From Moniliella sp. 'wahieum' (lineage: Eukaryota; Basidiomycota; Moniliellomycetes; Moniliellales; Moniliellaceae): DNA of 64,000 nucleotides. Positions 1 through 9,900 of this stretch are shown piece by piece. A program made the translations under genes and the position numbers. The notes below the pieces were generated by a model that was not told the DNA's origin, ran no database searches, and worked only from the letters and a program-made list of their open reading frames with translations. Positions within the stretch are counted from its first letter, which is position 1. Each line of letters begins with the position of its first letter. The DNA lies in NCBI GenBank assembly GCA_003971905.1, contig RSEE01000059.1, positions 310,001-374,000 of the forward strand, given 5' to 3'.

Positions 1-1294
1 AAGAGAACAGTGCCATGACCGTTGGCCTCAAAGTACACCCCACATCGTAGTGTTCGGCGGCATGGTGGAGGTGCTTGACGCCAGTCGGGGTGCAGGTGAT
101 GGGCACCCGCTGCGCCAGGTACTTGTTGAGCTGCCGTTGGCATAGGCCGTCTGAACACAGCCCACCTCGATGGCTACCCCGGCCTTTTGGCAAGATCAGA
201 AATGTAATCGGCTGCCAGGGAAGCAATCTTATCGCCGTCCAGCAACCGGAAGGAGGTCTTGTCTTGGGGCGGGCCAGCACAGTAAAAGTACACAATCCGG
301 TCGGCATCGCCATCGTACGCGGCCAAGCGGTCGTACGGCTTGATTCCGAGCGAAGCGTCCTCAAATCCCACGGGCAAGCTCTGGTGCGTCTTGACATAGT
401 CGCCCCGCTCCCGTTGTTGAGCACGCCAGGAGTGGTAATGTCGGTGCGGAGGATGCGAACGGACAAGTTGGAGGAAGGGATGTGCTCTGTCAACTTCTTC
501 AATGACACAGCACCCACACCATTGGCACAGTCGACGGTCAGAGGCGAAATCTCTGGCTTGCCCTCAACCAGGGTGTTGTAGGCATGGCTCAGCTTCTGGT
601 AGTACCCCTCGAGCGTGGGCTCGCCATACGCCGGGGGGTACCGGCAGTGTTGTTGGCCAAGACAAGGTAGTGCAGTTGGGGGGTGGTGACCAGGCCAGCA
701 TCAATGATCTTGGCACCAAGGGAGGCCAGACCATCCTTGACCGCCGTGGCCAATGGTACAGAGCTAGGGCGAGTGTCGTAGCCCACCACTACCGTCGCAG
801 GCGTGGCCAGATCAATCTTGAATTCGAACACAAGTTTGTCCAGCACGCCAATCAGCTCCTCGGGGGAACTGGCATTGGCGAGCGACGAGCAAAACGGTTC
901 CCACGGAGCCTCGAGCATCTCGCCCCGCGCATCGACGGCCTTGATGCCATTGTCCTGCCAAGCCAAACACGGGTCAGCACCGTTCCCACCAAGGGGAACG
1001 CAGGGGGGGGGTGACGCGACGTACCTCTTCGGGGTTGGCTAGCGGTGACCATGAGGCCAGTATACTTGCCTCCAAGCGCCTTGCTGCGGAGGGCACCAAT
1101 AAGGCCCATGCGGAAGCAGACGCCATCGAGGACGTTGGCCTGGCACAGGCGTCAGCTGGGCTGGTGGGGGGGGGGCGGGGGCGGAGGGGGACGTACTTGG
1201 TCCGGAGACCGGCGGTGCCATAGGTGAACTTGACGCCGGCGGGGGTGGGGTGCTTGGCGGAGGCAGCGAGGATGGCGTCCGAGGGCAGCGACAT
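1..1294 (-). CDS. AGM1/PCM1: Phosphoacetylglucosamine mutase, 3' end outside window
   Basis: This enzyme interconverts GlcNAc-6-P and GlcNAc-1-P on the cytosolic route to UDP-GlcNAc, the precursor of chitin, N-glycans and GPI anchors. The start at 1294 opens a reading frame with FTYGTAGLRTK, the family's N-terminal motif. A first intron (donor GTACGT) follows. Exon 2 carries GLMVTAS, the catalytic-serine loop, and a second intron ends at the CAG before DNGIKAVDARGEML. Further on are VDCANGVGA, the metal loop DGDADRIVYFY, and TPTGVKHLHH with EANGHGT at the window edge. All are diagnostic of the eukaryotic AGM1 branch rather than of general phosphoglucomutases. The C-terminal phosphate-binding domain is cut off by the window. 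Frame breaks occur just after the TAS motif (about 1025-1042), near 640 and near 400; the first removes two bases from the expected TASHNPEE. I treat them as sequence errors because both sides are conserved. The identity is firm; exact exon ends are inferred. Confidence 0.9.
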
Positions 1295-1997
1295 GGCGGT
1301 GGTGGTGAAGGCGGGGTGCGGGCAGGGGCGCTGCTGGCCCGCAGCAAGCATTCATCCAGCGCCGCTGGAGCCGGGGCGGGCGTGTCGATCCGATCGTGGA
1401 TCGAGGCGGGCGCGGCAGCAGCGGCGCCACGTGGACGCTGCCCCCGTGCGCGGGCGGCGGAGGTGCGGTGTGCGCTGCCAACACCAACACTCGCGGCAGA
1501 GCAGCGCAGTGCCAGCTGCAATGGAACACTCCTCCCAGCCAACATCACGTGATGCCGCAGCGGACTCTAACGTTCAGCGGACGGAGGTGCACGTGCATTC
1601 AATCAGGAGGACGGCGAAGATGCTCTCCCCACAGCAGCCTTCTGGACCGCAAAATACACAGTGTTAGTAGCGTCGGAGCAGTTCGCTGTGGGTTTATCTC
1701 GTCTCTATGCTCGCTTCTCAACGAGCATGCTTGGTTTTGGCCTTGTTTGGCGGCGCTGTTCAATGATCGAGACGGATCATCTGCATACTGACATGGGTTC
1801 CTATGCCGCATGCACAGCGGACAGGCAAACAAGAGCGGATGCTGCAATGGTATCTATGCCGCACATGGTACAATGCCAGAACGACAGGGGTGGAAATACA
1901 CGCGGTCCACAGGAAGAGCCCATTCGTTCTTGCCCCGTTTCAATCCTCGCTAACCATGGGGATAAAGAACTGCCGTTCAGGTCAGTTGGGACCACAA
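1295..1997. other. Intergenic, upstream of AGM1 and downstream of HUS1
   Basis: No coding region could be supported here. The first 250 bases are GC-rich and hold the presumed AGM1 promoter. The remainder is mixed-composition sequence with only short unconserved open frames. Confidence 0.5.
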
Positions 1998-3148
1998 TCA
2001 GCCACACATAGGACACAATGCATACCGACATGACTGTTCCTTGCGATCGGCCTCCCACGTGGACCATAAATACGGCGCAGGATTCATCGGGTGGAAGGTT
2101 GCCATCGTATGCGACTCAACCGAGTGGCTCGATAGGAACCGCATGAAGGGGCGCATGTCAAGGTCAATCTCCTCGCGCAACGGCGGGTCCTGCGAATTTT
2201 GTGTGGTAGGCACCATTTCTGGAGTTCCAAGCGGACTGTCAGCACCTCGTCTGTGAACAGAAAACCAAGGAGCCAAAAAAAAAACAAAGGACAAAAAAAC
2301 AAGAAAGACAGGGAGCTGGGACATACGAATACCACCCAGCAAATTCTTCCATTTCACCTCCACCGCCCCACGCTCATTCGATCCCCCCATCGTGAAGGTT
2401 CCCGCATTGTCGGCGGTGAAATGAAGCTTGGGAAACCCCATACGATTCAACCGCTCGGTGACGGTCCGTATTTTCGACAGTTTGGGCAGTTGGATCGACA
2501 CTGAGGGCAAGGAAACATGAGGCTCGTTGAACTCTTCCCACTCGGCGGGCTTCATGAGGCGGATGAGCACCTCGTGTTGAATTTCGGCCTTGGTCTTGCT
2601 TCCATCCTTGGATTCAGTGCCATTCTGGAGAGAAACATGTGTGAGCCAGGCTCAAGGATCTACAGCTCTTGATAAGGGGGGGGGGAACGTACCACGTCAG
2701 CCAAGATGGAGAAGGCAAGATGGGTGAGGCGCCTCGTTTCCAAGGCGCATAGTGATTGAGTCGGAATCAGCGGCGCTTTTCAGGGCCGAGGCGATCATTT
2801 CAGTCTGGACTTGGATGTTGATTTGGTCATGAACTTGCTCTGGACTTGATAATTGCGGAAGAAAATGTCCTGCAGAGAACGTCAGAAGAGGCAGGAGGGA
2901 ACACGGGAGGTCCTACCTTGGACAAAGTGCTGGCGGAACCACAAGCGTCAGTGTCACAGCAACGGCGAAGCACAGAGTCCGGGAGCAGCGGCACGTACGT
3001 CCACACCTGCACCCCGCCAGCGTCAGAGAGGGTGATGAACTTGATCTCGTCGGGGGAGAAGTGGAGGGTGCAGAAGGGCCCGATGCGCGCCATGACTGCA
3101 CTATCTTGAGCATCGTAGGCGCAGCCTCGATCTCGTGCGCAAACGCAT
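1998..3148 (-). CDS. HUS1: Checkpoint clamp subunit Hus1
   Basis: Hus1 is one of three subunits of the Rad9-Rad1-Hus1 (9-1-1) ring, a PCNA-like clamp loaded at damaged DNA to activate the ATR-type checkpoint in the nucleus. The N-terminus reads EIEAAPTMLKIVQS then ARIGPFCTLHFSPDEIKFI, matching the first strand-helix unit of Hus1. The middle contains RRLTHLAFSILADV. The C-terminal half has the hallmark WEEFNEPHVSLPSVSIQLP, followed by RTVTERLNRMG and FHPMNPAPYLWSTWEA. Start chosen at the ATG at 3148, where MRF-like residues precede the conserved helix. Two single-base frame breaks lie between the start and the ARIGPF segment (about 3145 and 3092). At least three introns are present; one runs approximately 2235-2325, with a GTATGT donor and a T-rich interior. 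It is transcribed divergently from the phosphate transporter. Identity is good; splice sites are approximate. Confidence 0.85.
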
Positions 3149-3539
3149 GGCGTGGGGGGGGAGGGCGATGGTGGAGGCAGAAGGGAGAGTTAAATGAGTC
3201 GGCCGTGGGTAGCAGGTCGGGTGCCGCGAATGGGGAGGCGCTAGGGTTGGGCACGTGACGTGGATGCATGCTAGGGTTGTGCGCCACTCGGCCTGGTTGG
3301 AATACCGCGACTTCTGGTCGTGGGCCAAGTTCGGGCAGCGCTGCCACCATCTCACGTGGCCTCTCGTGCGCGCTGCTTTCCACACCATCGTCCTCCGTGC
3401 CGCGCCGTTTGCCCAGCACGCCTGCCTCCGCACGCACCCATCCGGCGGCGAGGCGATCGCCCTCGAGCCCTCGCCGCTGCCCCCACCGATCCCGATCCCC
3501 ATCGCGCCCCCCTGCTCCTGCCCAGCCCCCAGCCACCTT
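3149..3539. promoter_or_regulatory. Divergent promoter region HUS1 / phosphate transporter
   Basis: About 390 bases separate the Hus1 start from the first recognisable transporter codons. The right half is C-rich and may include the transporter 5' UTR or its missing first exon. No clear TATA box or specific operator was identified. Confidence 0.35.
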
Positions 3540-6154
3540 CTCCCAGTGCCTCGCCTTCAACAGCGTCCCTCAATGGCGGCAGGCCTACCTTGACTACAGC
3601 CAGCTCAAGCCCTGATCGCCCAACTCCATCAGAGAAGTTGTGATCCACCTCCCTTGTATCCGCCCCCATCCACTCCGGCACACTACGGCCTGGACATTGA
3701 GAGCGAATCGGCCGCCTTGCTCCCCGTTCTTCCCAGGACGAAGATGTATACAATCCAGACCGCACCTTTATCCCTGCCCTCGACCAGCAGCTCAAGAAGA
3801 TTTGCGACTTTTACCGTGTCCAAGAGCAAGCCCAGTTTGCCCAGTTGCTCAGCTGGAAACGGCCGTGGGATCGGCAGAGCAGGGCACGAACCTGCCCACC
3901 CAACCATCCCCCAGCATCCACGTCCCTGAGTCCTTGATCGAAATCGAAGATGAAGCCGCAGGGCAGCCGCAAGAGACTGCATCTGGGTCAGGGACGATGG
4001 AGTTGATCCCGATCCCATCGGTCCGTCTCAGTGGCTCTCCGCCCGTCACGAGGGAATCTTGTCTTCTCCTTGGCCTGCTCATTTGCCCCTTCCCGTGCTT
4101 CCAGGAGGAGAAGCTATCAGCCTCCTTCCAGTGCGGATGGAGTTCTTTTTGGGCGTCGAGGATGACTATGTGGTTGACCTGCGATTGACGCTGAAGCGGC
4201 GGGCGGCTGAGTTGTTTGTCAGTCTCTGTGAACTGCAACAGTATGCTGCGTTGAACCTGACGGGGTTGCAGAAGCTGCTGAAAAAGTACGACACGTGCCT
4301 ATCCCGGTCCCTCAAGGAGGCCTACCTGGAGCAAGTGTGTGATGAAGCAATACCCTTTTACAGCCGTTGCGCACGAAGCTCTAACCCGGCACATGAGCAC
4401 AGTTGTCGTCTTTATGCCCGAGTCCACACTCAGAACGAGTACGATCTTGCCTTGGAGCAACTCAAGCTTCATCTTCGGGAAGAAGTTGTGTGGCAACGGA
4501 ATACAGCTTGGCCCACGTTTGGGGTCGAAAATGCCGGGCCCGAGAACGCCATTGCGGTTGATATGGTGGACGAGCAAGTAGGGGAGGTTGTCTCGCCGAT
4601 CCCCAAGGCGGGGGGGTTTCTCTTTCCAACTGTGTCTGCGATCCAGCTTGCGGTCGCATTGCTCATCTTTGTTGCGTGTTGAAACTGTCCATGCTCCGGT
4701 TCTTTACTCGGGTCGAGGCGCAAAACTGTTTCGCCATGCTGGTGCTGTGCACCATCTTGTGGGCGACCGAGGTGATCCCTCTCTTTGCCACTTCCTTCCT
4801 TGTCCCCTTTTTGGTGGTCACATTGCGTGTGGCTCGCAGCGACGATGGGAAGGACCGGCGGCTCGGGCCGACGAGACAGCCAATGGATCTTTCTGCAAAT
4901 GTTTGCACCCAACATGTACCTTCTCATTGGAGGGTTTACTCTTGCGCTGTGTTGGGCAAATACGGCATCGACAAGGTGCTGGCCGTCAAGGTTTTGCGCT
5001 TGGCCGGTACCAACCCTCAACGGTTCTGTTGGCTCATATGGCGGTAGCCACGTTTGCGTCGATGTGGGTGTCGAACGTGGCTCACCCGTGCTGATGTACG
5101 GTCTGATCCAACCCATTCTCGACTTGCCTCAGGACTCGTCCTATGCCCGTGCGCTCATCTTGGGCATTGCGTTGGCGTCCAACATTGGCGGACAAACATC
5201 GCCGATTGCCTCGCCACAGAACTTGATTGCGCTGCAGTACATGAAAGAGCCGCTGGGTTGGCTCCAGTGGTTTGCCATCACCATTCCTGTCTCGGGTTTG
5301 AGTGTGGTGGCGATCTGGTTGCTCATGTTGCGCGTGTACGGATCGGGGGAAGGGGTGGTGATCCGCAAGGTGGCCTCGTCCGAGCCGTTCAGTCGGACCC
5401 AGTGGTTCATCACGGGCGTCAGCGTGGCTACGATTTTGCTCTGGTGTGTGGAGCGCAACTTGGATTACATCCTGGGCGACATGGGCGTCGTGGCTTGATC
5501 CCGCTCGTTGTCTTTTTCGGTTCGGGCTTGCTGACCAAGGACGACTTTAACAACTTTTTGTGGACCGTCGTCTTCCTCGCCATGGGAGGCATTGCTTGGG
5601 CAAGGCCGTGACCGCATCGGGGTTGCTCGATAGCCTGGACTTGCGTATGTGCTGCTCGGCTCGGTTCTTCTTTGGTGATCCCTCCACTGACTGCGCTTTT
5701 GATTTGATTCGCCTTTTCTGCAGTGATCCAGAGCATTGTTCAGCACATGCCTCTGTGGCAAGTTCTGCTCAGTCTCCTCGCCATCTCGCTGGTTGTAGCC
5801 ACCTTTATCTCCCACACGATCGCTACCGTGCTCTTGGCGCCAATTGCGGCCCAGGTAGGCGATCGTCTCGAATCACCCCACCCGCGTCTACTGATCATGG
5901 CCACCACGCTGGCTGCGAGCGCAGCCATGGGCCTTCCTGTTTCTGGCTTCCCCAACATGACTGCCGCCTCGCTCGAAGATCGGACGGGGAAGCGGTACTT
6001 GGCAGTGAAAGATTTCCTTCGGTCGGGCTTGCTGGCGTCGGTGCTTTGTGGCGCGATCATTGCCACGGCTGGTGTGCTGGTCATGAGGTGCTGCAGCTGT
6101 AACCTGGTCAAGACAACCTCCTTGCTGTCACTTGGCGCTACCTCCTTGTCCTAA
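3540..6154 (+). CDS. SPX-domain low-affinity phosphate transporter (Pho87/90/91 type)
   Basis: The predicted product is a membrane phosphate:Na+/H+ symporter of the SLC13 (DASS) fold with an N-terminal SPX domain that senses inositol pyrophosphates. SPX landmarks are LAFNSVPQWRQAYLDYSQLK at the 5' end, FIPALDQQLKKICDFYRVQ about 3780-3830, and LQQYAALNLTGLQKLLKKYD about 4230-4290. The transporter half starts near 4620 with alternating hydrophobic helices and contains APNMYLLIGGFTLA, ASNIGGQTSPIASPQN (the family's SNT-like hairpin region) and a second hairpin VSGFPNMTAASLED near 5940. An intron separates the helix ending near 5640 from the exon that begins with the acceptor at about 5724. The true ATG is not visible: the usual MKFSHSL start is missing and may lie in an upstream exon or be lost to an indel, so the start given is where homology begins. 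Several frame changes occur. Yeast Pho91 is vacuolar whereas Pho87/90 are at the plasma membrane; the sequence does not decide between them. Confidence 0.85.
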
Positions 6155-6987
6155 TTGACCCATCCATTTATGATCTGATCTGTTGTCGCTCCGGTTCGCT
6201 TCTGGACGGTGGACTGTTGCTCGTGGATTCCAAAGAGGGAAACGGACAGAGGAAAGCAACCCGGGCCTGCTCAGCCGGAAGGCTAAGGTTGCCACCACGT
6301 TAGAGCGCTAGCTAGTTGCGAGCCAAGCCGAGACAGGCAGCGCTTTGAGGCGCAGCGACCCCCCCCCCCTCCTCGTGCCATGGTCCCTTCAGTTCTCTGG
6401 CCAGAGAGTGTGGGAGTGTCCGACTGGGTTGGTTATGCTAACCAGCAGAGACCAGAACCTCAGGGTCACATGTCACATGTCACAGGCCACAGGAACCTAC
6501 TGTAATAACGTGTGGTGAGTCCTTGGCTGAGCCAACTGGATTTTGGTTTGGATGGAGGAGGAGCACGGCAGTCGGACAATCATCCACTCTGAGCGTACCG
6601 GATGAGAGGAGCAGCCAACAGAGAAAGAGTGCGACGAGGAACGAATGCGGTATATAATCAGATAGGGGGCAGGATGGAGGATACAGCAGTAGGGAAACGC
6701 CATCGTTCTGAAACGCAAGAAAGGACTGCCTGTCAGCCGCACATGGGAGAAAAATGGGGAGACAGACAGATGGGTTGAACGAAAGGTGGGTGAAGGGGAG
6801 GGGGGGGACGATGCAAGTGGGGATCAGGGGGGAATCGGGGCATCAGGGAATCGGGGTGTCCAGACCAAACGAAGGCAGCACACAGGGAAAGGGGAGGGGC
6901 GAGGCGAGCTGTAGCAACAGGGGCAACAGGAGAGGAAGAGGAGAGAGACGACGGGGGGTAACACAAATGAAAAAAAAGAAATGCAAC
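6155..6987. other. Convergent intergenic region
   Basis: The region lies between the 3' ends of the phosphate transporter and the MDR-type gene. It holds a C-run near 6361, a short tandem TCACATG repeat near 6468-6482, and G-rich sequence at 6780-6960. No gene is supported. Confidence 0.5.
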
Positions 6988-9900
6988 TCAAGCCACCCGT
7001 ACCACCACTGTCGCCCCAGCGTCCGAGGGGGTATCAGCCCTTTCAAAAGCCCGAGGGGCGTCTTGGAGGGAGAGGATGGCACTCAGACGAGGACATATGG
7101 TCCCGTCCAGCGCGGCACGGTGCATGCTGAGCAACGCGTCGTGCGTACCGTGGAACGGGTCCGGTCCGATCCAGTGGTACTCGATGGTTTCTTGTCCTTT
7201 TTGAACAAGGAGCGCTTAAACGCATGCGAGTGGGCTTTCGTCCCACCATGGCTTCCCCACTCCTCGCCATAGCACGTAACAAAGTGACCATCGCGCACAA
7301 GCAGACGCCATGAAGCACTGTACAGCTTGCGGTCCCCGATCGTGTCCACCACAAGATCAAAACTACTTCGTGGAGCGAGTGGATCGCCCACAACGCTTCG
7401 CCCACCACCACCTCGTGGGCGCCGTTGGCCTGGGCGATCGCATAACCCTCGGTGGAGCCGGGCGGACAGTGGGCCACGATGATCAGCCCCAATTGGGTAC
7501 AGGCTTGCATTGTCAACAGTCCCACACCATCGTGGGCATTGAGAATGAGCACACGCGACCCGCGCTCGAGGTGCTGGCAATAGTGCTGCTGTACCTGGAA
7601 CGCCAATGCACCCGTAGCTGGCAGTGCGGCGATTTGCTCCGGGGTCAAGCTTTCTTCGGGCGCCTTGGCTACGAGCGACTGGTCAATGAGTAGGTACTCG
7701 GCGAGCGCGCCCGACTAGACAGGACACTTGAGTCAGATATCCACTCGCTCAGAGCAAAAGCAAATCGGGAAACAGGAACGTACTGTTTTGCAATCGGTCA
7801 GGCCAAAGACCATGTCGCCTTTGTGCACCTCTTCCACTCCCGAGCCCACAGCGGCAATCCGCCCACAAAAGCTGCGGCCGGGAACAAACCCGTCCGCTTC
7901 GACCGACCGCACTCGGTCCCGTACGATCGCCTGTCTACCGCATCAATCGCGACGGCCATGACAGCAACCAAGACCTCGTCAGGCCCCACCCGGCGCGGCA
8001 CAGGCCAATCTTGCGCCAGACCAAGTTTTCTTGAACCCTGTTCCCCCCCGCAGAGCCAGTCTCGTTCGATTCCTCAACCGCGCATGCCGTCTCGTTGGGG
8101 TGGCTGGGAACCACTCGTGATGACAATGGCCGCCATGGTCGGTTTATTCTGCAGCGGGCTTTCATCGGTTTCAGAAAGCCGCCGCGGGGGTCCATCATCA
8201 GCACTGGATTGCGCACCGGGACAGCAGGGGAGCTTAGGATCGACGCTGGCCCCTGGGCAGTTGTGTTTTCCGGTCCGAAATCCACATTCTGTTGGGGGTG
8301 CGACACGCGTTGGTGGGGGTTCCCATTGCTGGAAGCAATTGACGAAGTTTGGGCGAAGCCTCCACTGTCCGAGATGAGAGCGGTCGTGGGGGCATCGAGG
8401 GGGCCGGAAGAGCTGGGCCAGTCCGGCGTGGGGTCGACGGGGGTATCGAGAGAACCAGTAGGGAGCGAAGCGACCGAGTTGGAGAAAAACGCTGGACGCT
8501 TCACGGGGCAGGCGAAGGGGCCTCCTCCATAACAAGCACCGGGAGAGAGCCTAGCCGTTCGTCGATGCTTTCCATGGGGCGGTTGACCATGCTACCCTGA
8601 GGATGAGGACGGTAGTAGGATCCGTCGAGCACAGAAGGTTCTGAACCCACGGCTGGCCCGCTTCTCCCTTTACGTACTGACGAGGTATGAGGGAGGCGAT
8701 CCGAAGCTGCATGAATGCTCAGACCCGACGCATTCCCGTTCGACTGTAAGGGCGGACCAGGGGTGACCGGCGAATTCTCTGCCGAAAGCTGGGGGTACTT
8801 TGGGTCATCGGAGAGCCTGGAAGGGAGTGAAGCGGAGGGGGACTCCACTACAGCAGGAGGGGCCGGGGAAAAAAAGGAAGAGCAGGTTTGTCCATGTGCG
8901 AAGAAAGAGATTTCATCGTCAAAGGTTGCAGCAGGGCACTGCGCCCTTTCATCCTTTTCTTAGCCTTGGCGCTTTGGGGCTCACTTTGGATCAGCTGCGA
9001 AATGGTCATTCCACCCAGATAAACGGTGGTACCCTGCTCCACTTCCGAAGGAGAAGGCTTGACTTTCGTTTTCTTAGCCTTAAACTTGGATACTGGTTTT
9101 TGACGATAGTGAAGCGCTTTGTTTCCAGTGTGGCGGCATTTTGTTCAGATTGGTGGAATGGGACAGGGGGAGTTGGGGGTGTCCGTTGTTCTTCGGAGGG
9201 AAGCAGACCAGACCGCGGTACAGAGGCCGGGTAAACAAATGGCACTGGCTCTGCCGAGGGGGACTCGAAGCGGCCGAGTGCGGCGTGGACAAAAGTTCCG
9301 AGCGCGCCGAAGCGATAGGACTGCCGACTGGACGTTTGCGTGATGGCCGCACAGGAATCACAGGCCCAGCCACAGGGGCATTCATACCCGAGGGAGAGCC
9401 ACGAGGGCTATCCATCTGCAAATTCTCACTCCCTGGGCCCATTGGTTGAGGCTGGTCATCGAGGGCCGTTGAAGATACAAGAACGGGGGGCGGCAGCACG
9501 ACTGGCGGAGGAAAGTCCGGTGCATCAGAGCGCGAAGAGGTGCACTGCGGCGGGGCGGGAACGGTATCGGGTACAGCGGTGGCGTGGACGACCGGGGGTG
9601 AACCTGATAGGGCTGGAGATTCTTTCGGGGACTCCTCCGGATGGGCTTCGAACAAGAGTGGGGCAGAAGGCTCCACGCCCTCCTGCCCATCCGAAGAAGA
9701 GAGGTGCGGGTCGGGGTTAAGGCGATTCTTGCGCGCGGGGGGAGGGGGGCATCTCCCTGCTTTGACCTGTTGGCAAAGGGACGAGTGTGGTGATGGTGAC
9801 GCCTGGGCTGACCCAAGAACCAAGGACCAAGTGGGAGATTCCTTCTCGGAGGAAATGTCGGACCTGCTGCTCGAGCTTTCATTGCGCTCATGGCCGGGAC

